From contig VWPU01012118.1 of NCBI GenBank assembly GCA_013398955.1, forward strand, positions 1 through 64,000: 64,000 nucleotides of DNA. Reading direction: 5' to 3'. The DNA comes from Callaeas wilsoni. Taxonomy: Eukaryota > Chordata > Aves > Passeriformes > Callaeidae. The position numbers and the translations under genes were made by a program. The notes under the pieces are model-generated. The model did no database searches, was not told the origin of the DNA, and saw only the letters and a list, made by a program, of their open reading frames with translations. Positions within the stretch are counted from its first letter, which is position 1; the number at the start of each line of letters is the position of its first letter. This document shows positions 1-11,580 of the stretch, in pieces.

Positions 1-3000
1 CTGTCCAAACCGAGACAGTGAGATACAACTGTAGTGGTATTGCAGAAAAATTAGTTGAAAAATAATTATTATGAAATGCAATAATAGAAATCCACATAAA
101 AATGCAGGGCTCCTTAATGTGCCAGTACTGTCATTTTTACTACGCCCTATCTTGCCCAAGTGGATCCACAGACTATACTCCAGGAAGTAGAACTCCAAAT
201 CCCAGACCTACAGATGGACCAAATACATCAACTTTATCAGCTGAAAATGCTGCCAAGTCATAGGGATGGGTAAAATCTGTACATTGGTAAGTTGTACTTT
301 ATACATATTTTAGCTTATTTAAGTCAAAATTTTGGAAGGAAGATGAACACAGGCTGTTGTCTTTATCAGATTGGGAACACCTTGTTCTGACACAATTGCT
401 TTGTTGGCTTTCATTTTAATATAAACCCAGCAGCAGAAGTAATTGGGATTTTTTGTGGTAGCAAAGGGACAAAGCATTTGTTAATAAAATAACAATGCAA
501 AACAAGACAATATGACATAATTTTGCACCTAAGTATGCTGGAGCTAGAGGAACACAAGTGTTTCAGGACTGCTGACAGGCACATACTATAGAGGTTAGGG
601 TGGCATATTGTTGGACCCTGAGCTGCATCCCAGCATCCTGAAGTCACAAAGACCTTATTTGGCATGCAGAGAAGGAGGGTTGGGTTTATTTACCCTACAA
701 GGACTAATTATTATTCAATGGAAGTGTCTCTTCAGGACAAAGCACTTAGTACTTGCATTTCTTGCCTCTGCAAAAGTGCTGCAGACATTTCACAAGGACA
801 GACTTTTCAAGTATATGCATTTCCTCTCTGTGGCTAAAAATAAAGATTACTTTTCTATAGTGTTTTGACATTTTGATCTCAATTGAAGCATATAATAAAA
901 ATCCAATTCACTGGCTGTCTCCAGTATGACCTGAAATTCAGCTTTAGAGATAAGTAAAGGTAAGAGAGGGAGAACAGAAAGTGAACAGTGTACTTGCACA
1001 ACAGAGATTCTTGCCCCCTCCTGGGTCGAGGAAGCTACCCCTAATGCCTCTACTTCTCTTCAGAAATCATAAACTTTGCTTCCTCTCTTAAGTTAATAAC
1101 AATCATTGTGTTAACAGAAGATCAAATTACTTTTCCAAAACCACAACTGAAGTCCATGAATAAGCCAGAGTTCAACTTAGCTTTCTAGACACTGACCCAT
1201 GTCCCAGACTGCTTTAGTTATTCTATTTAGAAACAGCTTAAAACAGACTAGAACAGTGTGGTGCACAGTGTTCAGAGAAAAGATTTGTGTGTGGTGGCAA
1301 ATTTGACTCTGCACACTGTTAACAGAGTCTTGCCAGGGACCAGCTGTCCCAGGAGATGTGGGAAACTGGAGGCAGAACTCTTCGTTCAGATTCAGCTCTT
1401 TAAGCTCAAAAGCGTTCTGCAGAGATTCAGGGCTTCTTTGTTCTCAACACATTTTAGAGCTTTTCCAATCCTTTATCTGAGGCTCCGCTCACCTCCACAG
1501 TTGCTCTCCCACCTCAGTGTCACAGCAAAAGCAAAAAAAAGCAACTCCGCTGTAACATTCCTTTCTTTTGTCTTTTCAGGAACCTTTTTCTTTGATTTTC
1601 TTTGATTTTTCTTTGATTTTCAAAAGCCTTCTCTTTTGTTTAAAGAATCTTAAATCATACAATGGCAGCTCCTCATTATTCATTTTAGATTCAAATTATG
1701 GGTTGCTTATGGTGTTGCTCATACAAACAATAAACTACTTGACCTGCATTAGTATTCTTAATGCCTATTTTGGCAGAAGTGAAACTGTGTTTCTGAAAGG
1801 GCAGACATTTACCAGGTGCATTACAAATCTAGTTAGAATTTGAAAAAAATACAGTTGGCTCTTCTGACGCCTGAGTTACTGAGCTTGAAAGATACAATGA
1901 CTGCTATCAATTTCTCATACTGTGCAGATCATCACACACAGCTTGGAAATGGGTGAATGTGATTCAGTTCTCATGTGATTTTGGTGTACTGAACTAGAAA
2001 CACTTAAACACTGTAAAAACAGAACCATCAACAAATGTTTTCTTCTGGTTTTGCTTAAACCACTCTCTATCATACAGGACCAAAAGAAATCCAATAAGCG
2101 AGCATCCCATCAGTCCCTCCATGGAATGGATCCCACACCATCAATAGGCAGTGCCTATGCGTTGTGCTGGCAGTGGCCACATGGGCAGTATTGAAAGATG
2201 GCATGTCCACAGTCTCCTCGCATTCCCAGCACATCGAGAGCCATTACAGCAAGACTTCGTGCATCTTTCTTCTCCTCTCTTCAGCTGGAAGATGAGCTTA
2301 GAATAGGACCTTAAATATTGTCTTTCTCTGCTGAACTAGCTACCTGAACTACTGTGAATGTCTCAGATCTCTGGTACCCTAAGCTCTGAGCAGAAACTGT
2401 TTTTCTCGGGCTGTAGAGTCCTCTGTCATTTCTCCATAGTGCCTAGGGCTACTATTCTTCTCATGCATACCCTATAACTCTCAGGACCAAATAGCCCAAA
2501 GTGCTCATCTTGACCCAAAGCACTGAGCTCTGTTTTCTTATCCATCAGTCCATTTCATGGAGGGAAGAGGAGGATGCAGGGAGATTAGCCTAATTTAATT
2601 CTTCTAATCACCAAAAAGCAGAAAACATATGTGATATGCTCCAGTAAGACCTTGTCTAAACTGCATCAGAACTAGGAAAAGTCTCACTTTAGCTGCATGT
2701 GTGCAATAGTGCGAATTTCTATCCTAAGCAGAGAAAAATGTTCTGTCTTGGCAAGAAAAGCTGTTAACATCAAAGAGTCTGAATTTGAGTTCTCAGTATT
2801 TCTAAACTTATTCCCATGGTATTCCTCCTGCATAATCAATCCAGTGAAACACTGAAAATGTTTCTTCTATTCCTTTGTATTTAAAAATGGAAAGGAATTT
2901 TTTTGGAAGCAGTTCTTAGAGATGGCTCATAGATCTGTTATATTCCAGGACCTTTACCTTTGCTCATTTTTAAGTTAAGGTAACAAAGTGAAATGTCTTG

Positions 3001-6000
3001 TGCGTCACTGCAAACTGATTTTCTCTCCCTTCTTTTTTAGTTTAATTTAGCTTTATGAAAAGATATTTGGAAAAAAAACCAACCCAAAACCCAAAAAATT
3101 AAGAGAACATTTCTAAAAATAAATCCAAGCAAAGAACATGTATTGAAGAGTTGCAGAGTCCTCTCAGTCTGGAAGAACAGACTTAGTAAAAAATGTGCTT
3201 TTTTCTCAACCCCTTAACAATTAACTCAATAATAAATAGGAGCTTCTTAAGACCTGGGAAAAGCTCCTATTATTGTTATGGGTCTCCACACAGGGGGATG
3301 GGATGGGCAAATCTCTATCCATGTTTACCATAGTCTCACCAAAAACTTCTACCTTGACCACTACATTCCAGAATCTAGCTTTCTGCACCCTCCTATGAGC
3401 AAGAGGAAACTCAGATTCAGAAATGCAAGTGAAGTGGAAGTGAGTGCTGAAGAACAATGATGTGGTATTCTGGAGACCACACCTCAAAGATCTTTCTCAA
3501 AGGCCATCTCTAACTTCAGATAATAAACTGTTCACAAAAGAGGGTCTCCAGCCAATGCTGTGATAGACATCTGATTAAAAGGTCAGCAAGTCTTCACAAT
3601 TTGGCTTTGTGGGGCTGAAGAAAAGACTGTATATCATATAATACCCACAATCTACTCTCCTAAATCCCCATGCCCCCTCCCCAGGCCACAGAATTGCAGG
3701 TGTGCAGGTGTTGTGAAAGCACCCCTAGGCTATGCTCTGGATAGGAATTAAGTCAATTATTAGGTCCTGGGAATCTTACTCTCTTTCCATAACTGAAACT
3801 ATTTAATAGCTTTTCTTTTCTTTCTCCAGAAAGAAGAAAATTCTAGGGGAAAATCCTGACAAGGCTGCTGAACTGCTATTCCAGTCTGTTGCAGTTTCAG
3901 GCACAAAAGAACACTACCTCACTTGGAAATCTCTCATCTTTGTTCCAGGCAATAGCTCCCTCAGCTTCACTTCCCAAGAAGACCCATGCTGAGCAGAGGG
4001 ATTCACTGCACTCACAGGGGCAGTAAGTACTGAGTTGCTATCCTGGTCATATATTACGGAACTATTTCCATTTTGAATGGTGTTGCCTGTAATTTCCAGC
4101 TGGGTCTTTAACACAGGTTTCCACTTAATTGTTGACAAAGCTCTTTTTTCACTTTTTATAAGACACTGTCTTTCTGAATTTCACTTCTCATCTTGAAAAT
4201 ACACCTTCTTTAGTTCACTAAAGCTGTAGGTTCACTTTTCTTGTGTCTCTGAAGTATCCTAATACCAGTAATATCACCCAAAATACACAACAGAACTGTA
4301 GCAGACTTTGAAACGGTTAGCCATTTTAGACTTACCCACAGAGCTTACTTTCCAAGAACATTCAGTTTTCTCCTTTGGAAGCATATTGTCACCAGCAGGG
4401 AGAAATGAACATGTTCCTCCATTGATCTCACTTGGAGCATTTAGGCCTCAAGAGAGTGACTAGTGGCAGGAAAAGCACCTGGCATAAAGAGTAAAAAGAT
4501 GTGGTTGAAATGCAGTACTCGCAAAATCTTTAAATAGAAAAGCTGTGTAAAATGTCCTTGAGCACAAGTTGACTTTAGGTTGGCATCTCTGTATTTTGGC
4601 AGGAATTGCAACAAAGACCTGAAGGGAAATGTCTGGTAAGGGCCAGGATGCTGAGTGTCATTGCATTCAGAGGGACAGGGAGCACCTTACCTTCTCTGGA
4701 TATGCTTATACAGTAAGTTTGGTTTCTACCAGTTTAACCACTACCAATCACACTTGTCACATAGCTGTGCACTAGTTCTGCATCCAGTCAAGATATTTAG
4801 AGCTTGCTAACCACATATCTGCACTTGGATAACATATACAATTTCCACTAAATCAGACAAATGGATGCTGCTGAGCCATCTGTTTGAAAGTATGTTTAGT
4901 TATATAACCTAAGTTACAAGTACTTCCTCACAGATGAAGATATTTCAGCTTAGATGGCTACAGAGAGGGGACTGTGCATCTGAAATATCCCCACGAGACC
5001 AGAAAATACAATGTAGGAGCTGTACAAGACCTGTGCTCTTCTGCAGAAGTGTGGAAACCTGGCAGGATCCCTTAGGTCATCACAAATGGCACTGAAATCT
5101 AGACTTAGGCCACTGAACTGAACCCTACTGTCTTCGTTTGAGTGAATATCTAGAGATCCCTTAAGTCAATATCAGACCTATTTAGACTGGAGTTCAGAAA
5201 GCAGATCAGATGGCAAAATATAGGGATTCTAAGATTTATGAGTCTTAACTTCAAAAAAAAAAAACATGTTCTTTTTGGTTGATTCAGAGTAAGAATCACA
5301 AGACCGGACTCTGTTCCCAAATTTGCACTTGCTACTAATGTGAAGTGCCCTTTGAGATTCTTGTGCTGCTTTGATAAATACTTACAATCGGACCAACTAG
5401 AAATTTGACTTGCTTTCCTTGGTATACTATATAGACATGAACTTAAAGTATTTTTGGAAACATGTAATTTGTTGGAGTTAATACTATTTTGCAGCACTGA
5501 TAGTTCTTCTCTTACTTGTATTACTCCACAGTTTGGTTTATATTATATCTATACATAGATCATATTTTAGTAATAGAAACAAACATTCATCAGAAATTTT
5601 CAGTGCTCTTCTCCAGAGTCATGATTTTTGTTATTGTTACAAATGAAATGTTTTTGCTTTGTTTATGTGTCTCATTTGTTCATTTAACTGTATTTTTCTG
5701 TTCTACACAGACTTTCAACCTGTACTTACCATCTAAGCATCTGAATCGCTCTTCAAGCATATGAGTAGTATGAGGGGTATAATCAATCAGTAGTCCCATG
5801 ATTCTGCCTTGTCTATTTAGCTCAGCTCTCACATTTCAACCTCTTATGAGTCTGGAGATCAGTTTAGCGGACATCCCAGCCCAAAAGGCCTACTAGCCCA
5901 AGATATAGGAGCTGAATTCTGCATTATGGCAGAAAGCTAGGTTGTGTCACATCTTTTAAACATACCATCAAGACACCGAAACCTTTCCATGAGTATTGGT

Positions 6001-7708
6001 GACCTTATTCAGGAGTCTTGTGAGAAAGTGGTACTCTGATGGAGGAAGATCATATGAACAAACCCTTTCAGAGCTCATGCTGGTGTGCATTCAGGACATA
6101 CAGCTGTTAAGATCAAAGGATCACTCTAAGGTTGATGCAAACTTTACATTCTGCTCTGCACAGGCCTAACTCAAAAAGGACTGGCTGGCTGGTCCCAGTG
6201 CAGGCAGCATGTATTTCTGAAGTGACGGTATACAGGGAAAAGGAGAACTGTGTTATACCTCAAGCCTCACAAGTTTTTTATTATTTTTACTCTTTTATTA
6301 CGGAGAATTTTCAGGGCTCTAAAGAAAAAAATGGTATTTCAGCAGTGGTTATCAGTTTGTCTACTCTGAGGAGGAGAGATGGCAAGTTTTGAAAGAATTT
6401 GCCTCAGTCAGAGAAAAATTATTGGTCTGAAACACAAACCACTTGTTGGTCAGTGGCAGGCACATTCTTCATGTAACAGTCTCCACTCTTAGTGACCATT
6501 ATCCTGATAGGAGATCCCTGATCTCCAGAGAGCAGACTGTACATTCCTAGTCCAAGGGTGCCACTAGGACACTGAAAGATAAGGAGAGACGGGGGCCCTT
6601 CTAATCAACACTGTAGCCTTTATAATGTCTTCACAAAGGAAGCTACATCCTTGCTAGCTGATCGTTGCTGCCAGAAAGGTTGGTCAGTACCTGCCAGTGT
6701 TGTGCTGCTTCACTGGTTGCCCTTGTTTCCTCAAAGGAGATGTAAGTGCACAGGCTCACAGCTGGTTACATTTCCTTTCAGAGATAACAAGGCTATATGG
6801 AGAAGAAGACAATATCAAAAATCACAAGATCATCAGCCAAGAGGACGAGAACTGCCAGTCCTGTGACAACCACAACATCTTCTCTGAGAACTAAGGTGCT
6901 GTATCTGATACCTCCATTTACCTGCAGCTTCTTCTTACACAAGCAGCCCCTTCTTAGCAAGACATGACTTAAATAACAATCAAGCCAGGAGCTATAAATT
7001 TTTATTACAGAACTGGGTGCATTCCTTTCTGCTTAGGTGCATACTTGTGATTGTCATGCTCACCTCTACAACCAGGAGCAATTCTTTACTGTCTAGAGTA
7101 AGATAAACAATTAGCTTAAGTATCTTTGAATATTTGATATTTTGTACAAAGTCTGGCAGAGAACATTCAAAATACAAACATTTACATACACATATCAGTT
7201 ATTGCTTTCTCTCTCTTATGCAAGAAAGCTTTACTTGTAAATAGTTTCATTTTCCTTTATCTCAGCTCTTTCAAAGCTATAACATCTCTATATTAGAAGA
7301 CTGTATCCCTAGGATTTCAAATTTAAGTACAATTCAGACAATATAACTCTTTGAGTTTTCCTCCAGCTCACACAAATTCTCAAATCAAATGCTTAAAGAG
7401 CTACTCCTTTTGGCAACACTGAAGCTTTTCAGTTTATTAGCTTTCTTATTCCAGGCATCTCAGAGAAGTGATTTTAGCAAATTAAATCCCATAAGCACAC
7501 ATAAAAAATATTTTATTTGCCATCTTGGTTAAAGTTTTAAATGATTATTGGATCACGCGGTTTACTTCCACTGTCAATAATTCTATTTTGTTAGGAATTT
7601 AAGAGAATACTAGCAGAATCTTTCCTTAGCAGTTTCCTTGACAATATTTTGCTATTATACAAAAAACCAGAACCACAGAGGTCCCTTTTTGATTTCTCAA
7701 TTTAACAC
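1..7708. other. AT-rich stretch without a recognisable gene
   Basis: No frame on either strand reads as a known protein; open frames reach at most about 115 codons and overlap one another on opposite strands, as expected by chance. No CR1 or LTR ends were recognised. The only local structure noted is a short tandem repeat at 1586-1620. Distal regulatory elements or exons under about 100 bp could be hidden here and would not be visible without alignment. Confidence 0.6.
1586..1620. repeat. Short tandem repeat, unit CTTTGATTTT
   Basis: Three near-identical copies of a 10-11 base T-rich unit (CTTTGATTTT) stand in a row, with one extra T in the third. The repeat is seen directly. It probably arose by replication slippage in a T-rich tract and creates the Phe/Leu-rich chance peptides read through it. 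Confidence 0.8.
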
Positions 7709-7798
7709 AAAAAAAAAAAAAAAAAAAAAATGTACCTTTTTTATAAAAAAAATAAAAAAAAAAAAAAAAAAAAAAAGGCAAAAGAAGAAAAAAAAAAG
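7709..7798. repeat. A-rich simple repeat (A22, A-rich 33-mer, A/G tail)
   Basis: A run of about 22 A is followed by a T-rich spacer, then about 32 nearly pure A, then a run of A with scattered G. No retroposon body that I recognise lies directly on either side, so this is not clearly the tail of a SINE or processed pseudogene. Long homopolymers like this are length-variable and prone to sequencing or assembly error. Confidence 0.9.
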
Positions 7799-8971
7799 AC
7801 ATCTCTGATGGATTCATCTCTGGCAACTTAGCACCTAAACTCCCTGTCTGACCAGGTGTATTTACCTACCTAACAGTCCATTCTCCCATATGGATAGCAG
7901 GGAGAGAGAGACAGGGATCTGCAAAAGGCAGTTTGTCACACTCTTAAAAAGGTGGGACAATCTGCCTTCCAGTGATCCCTCATACTGTCTGCTGAAAAGC
8001 CAATTCGACAATTTAATTTGGAGCACATGTTTAGTGTGCTTCAATAACGTGCTCAGATTACTCTGGTCAAGTAAGAGGAATACAGCCCCAACAAAGCTGT
8101 GCAATTTGAGTAAGAAAGACAATTAAGTTCAAGGTAACTGTTTTATAATTTTTCCAAAACCAGAAAGATATCAAAAAGCAGATGAAGGGTCAGATTTCAC
8201 TATCACCACTCACATTTAGTAGTGCTTCCTAGTTAAGTAAGTTGTTACTGTCTACTAATCCAAATGTGTCTAAAGAAATTTAGCAAAATGAGGCTGAGAG
8301 TAAACATAAATTATTGACATATTCTGTATTTGGATGATTAAAGGGAGATACCAAGCTGTTTATTCAAGTACCAAATTTAGACCCTTTGTCAATGACAGTA
8401 GGCTACATAATACACCTAATGATCTGGACACAACTCCCAAGTCTCCCTTGCTGTGTATAGTGCTATATATCTGCCCAATTACAAGCCTGAAGAAGTGCTT
8501 CAGCTAGTTCTGATAATTAAATTTTAAATCTAATGTTCACATGAATTTTTAACATGCTGTGAAAACCCAGGGTTCATAAATCATTGACAATAACACATGA
8601 AGGCATTCTTTGCCATCTCCAACCAATTTGTCCCTCAGATCAACAAAAATCCTTTCAGAACTTTGATAAGCTAATATAGGCCTTTTTAAAATATGCCTTT
8701 TGTAGATCCTGAAGAGCTGGCTCTGCTCTGTGAGAAGCATTTACACAGGCTTACCAACAAAGAAGGAAGGGGAAGTGGTACATAAATACTTCTTAGAAAG
8801 GACCATCTTAAAAAAAAATAACATCCATAAAGGCCAGACAGAGGAAGTTGTTTTCCTTGGCTCTAAGAAGGATGCTTCTGCCTGACCTAAAGAAGAGACT
8901 TTGCTGCCATTATAGTTGATGTGGCAAGTTTGGTCTATTCTTTTGTTAGAATATTCATTTGTATCACTTCC

Positions 8972-11580
8972 GGAAGAAGGGCCAGGCAACTTGGAAGGAC
9001 TTCAAGGATGTTGTGATATTATGCAGGGAAAAAAATAGAAGGGCCAAAGCTCAGCTAGAACTTTGTCTGCTGGCATAAAAGACAACAAAAATGCTTCTAT
9101 GAATCAGCAACACAAGGAGGGCTAAGGAGACTTTCCAGCCTTCACTGGATGCAGAGGGAAACATAGCGACAAAGATGAGAAAATGGCTGATGTACATAAT
9201 GTCTTCTTTGCTTCAGTAAGACCAGTTGTCCTTGGGGTACCCAGCCTCCAGAGCTAGAGAGAGGGAGGAGATAAAAATCCATACTCCAAAGGGAACTGGT
9301 CAACAACCTGCTGCACCACATCCACCCAAGGGTACTGAGGGAGCTGGTGGAAGTGCTCATCAATCAACTTTCCATAATTAACCAGCAGTCCTGGCTAACT
9401 GAGAGGCCCCCAAAATCCTAATCCCACCCTAATCCTAATCACACAATGAGGGTACCAACCAGAACGATTAAGGGCTGGCATTTACCTGCTATTCTACACA
9501 CTTGCCAGCTCGCTTCCTCTAGTAATCACCATCCTTCACCTCTATAACCAAACTGGCACACTATACTTCCCAATACTTAAACTATCACATCCTACAGTAA
9601 TCACTTCCTGAACAGGCCTAGAAGCCAGCCTAGCCCTCCTCGTAGCCTTCACAGTGATAGCCCCCCCGTATGGCTTACACCTATGATTTCCCAAAGCCCA
9701 TGCAGAACCAACTGACGGTTCCATGCTACTTGCCGCCCTACTTATAAAGCCTGGAAGATACGGCATTATACGAGTGACCATTCTAGTGAACCCCTCACTA
9801 AACAACCTCCACTACCCATTCATCACCTTAGCACTGTGAGGGGCACTGATAACCAGCACCATCTGCCTACGACAATATGACCTAAAATCATTAATTGCTT
9901 ACTCCTCTGTCAGACACATAGGCCTAGCTGTAGCTGCAACCATAATCCAAACCCAATGAGCATTTTCAGGTGCAATAATCCTAATAATCTCGCATGATTT
10001 AATCTCTTCAATACCATTATGCTTCGCTAACACCAACTATGAATGAATTTACAGCTGAATCCTCCTGCTCACACGAGGCTTCAACCCCTCCTCCCACTCA
10101 TGGCCACCCAATGACTCTTAGCCCACCTAAGAAACATAGCACTTCCCCCAACAATCAACCTTATGGCCCCCATTTTCCAGAATTTAGTCAATGGGTCACC
10201 CATCTACAAGACGGTTCAGAAGGAGGGGCCAGGGAACTACAGGCCTGTCAGCCTGACCTTGGTACCAGGGAAGGCTATGAAGCAGATCATCTTGATTGCC
10301 ACCACCCTGCACATGCAGCACAACCAGGGGACCAGGCCCAGACAGCATGGGGTTAGGAAAGGCAGGTCCTGCTTCACAAACCTCATCTCCTTCTATGAGA
10401 GGGTGACTCACCTAGTAGATGAGGGAAGGGCTGTGGATGTTTGTCTATCTGGAATTCAGCAAAGCCTTTGATACTGTCTCCCACAGCATTCTCCTGGAGA
10501 AACTGGCTGCTCATTGCTTGTACAGATGTACACTTCACTCTGTGAAAAACTGTCTGGATGGGTGGGTCCAGAGAGTGATGGTGAATGGAGTTACATCCAG
10601 CTGGCAGTCAGTCCCTAGTGGGATTCCCCAGGGCTCAGTGTTGGGCCAGTCCTGTTTACCATCTTTATTGATGATCTGGACAAGGGAATTGAGTGCAGCC
10701 TCAGTCAGTTCACAGGTGACGCTAAGTTGCACAGGAGTGTTGGTCTGCTGAAAGGCAGGAATGCTCTGCAGAGGGATCTGGACAGGCTGGATCAAGGAGC
10801 TAACACCAGTAGTGTGAGGTTCAAAAAGGCCAAGTGCTGGGTCCAGCGCTCGGGTCACAACAACCCCATGCAGTACTACATGTTTGGAGAAGAGTGGCTG
10901 GAAACCTGCCCAGCAGAAAAGGACCTCAGGCTGATGGTTGACAGCAGCTGAACATGAGCCAGTGTGTGCCCAGGTGGCCAAGGTGGCCAATGGCATCCTG
11001 GCCTGTATCAGCAATAGTGTGGCCAGCAGGACCAGGGCAGTGATTGTCCCCCTGTAATCCACACTGGTGTGGACACACTTCAAGTGCTGTGCCCAGTTCT
11101 GGGCTCCTCACTACAAGAAGGACATCGAGGTGCTGGAGCAAGTCCAGGGAAGGGCAACGGAACTGGTGAAGGGTCTGGAGCATGTGTCTTATGGGGAGCG
11201 GCTAAGGGACCTGGGGGTGTTCAGCCTGGAGAAAAGGAGGTTCAAGGGGAACCTTATCTCTCTGTACAACCACCTGAAAGGAGGTTGTAGCAAGGTCAGG
11301 GTTGGTCTCTTGTCCCAAGTAACAAGTGAAAACACAAGGCCTCATGTTGCTCCAGTAGAGGTTAAGATTGGATATTAGAAAAAACTTCCTCACTGAAAGA
11401 GTGGTCAAGCATTCAAACAGGCTGCCCAGGGAAGTGGTGGAATCACCATCCCTGGAAATGTCCAAAAGATATCTGGATGTGGCACCTGGGGAGGTGGTTT
11501 AATGGTCAATGGTAGTGCTGGATTAATGGTTGGACCCAATCATGGAGATCTTTTCCAACCTTAGTGATTCTGTGGCTCTA
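8972..11580 (+). mobile_element. CR1-type LINE, 5'-truncated, interrupted by a NUMT
   Basis: This is a degenerate non-LTR retrotransposon of the CR1 family, the dominant LINE of birds and reptiles. The left part (8972-9411) encodes the region before the reverse transcriptase, with blocks such as KKGQATWKDFKDVV, RRAKAQLEL, HPRVLREL and INQQSWLTE. After the NUMT it resumes at about 10178 with [78 protein letters not shown] and SLEKRRF. The 3' end closes with a typical CR1 terminus near 11580. The reading frame shifts near 10440 and near 10645 and contains several stops. The catalytic FADD motif reads FTGD (10709-10720), so the copy is dead. Family assignment is from remembered CR1 protein features; the subfamily is not determined. 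The 5' boundary is approximate. Confidence 0.95.
9412..10170 (+). pseudogene. MT-ND4: NUMT: nuclear copy of part of mitochondrial ND4
   Basis: This is a nuclear insertion of mitochondrial DNA carrying the middle of NADH dehydrogenase subunit 4, a membrane subunit of respiratory complex I. Read in the vertebrate mitochondrial code it gives [77 protein letters not shown] and NMALPPTINLM, about 250 of the usual 459 or so residues (roughly 125-385). Eight Trp codons are TGA (9447, 9609, 9684, 9837, 9957, 10044, 10056, 10112), so it cannot be read in the nuclear code. Damage includes a one-base loss near 10078, a probable one-base loss near 9424, a three-base loss near 9705 in the conserved VEAPIAGS segment, and a Ser codon changed to AGA at 9912. 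It is not functional. Both ends abut CR1 sequence. Boundaries are good to about 10 bases. Confidence 0.97.

Noticed and set aside
9542..9805. 87-codon minus-strand frame in the NUMT
   Set aside because: Antisense to ND4; no independent support.
10039..10356. 105-codon plus-strand frame spanning the NUMT and CR1
   Set aside because: It starts in the ND4-derived sequence read with the nuclear code and out of its own frame, and crosses the junction into CR1. It is an artefact of the two pieces being joined.
10535..11083. 182-codon minus-strand open frame, the longest in the window
   Set aside because: It is antisense to the CR1 reverse-transcriptase region, whose plus-strand protein similarity is clear. 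It is a shadow frame.
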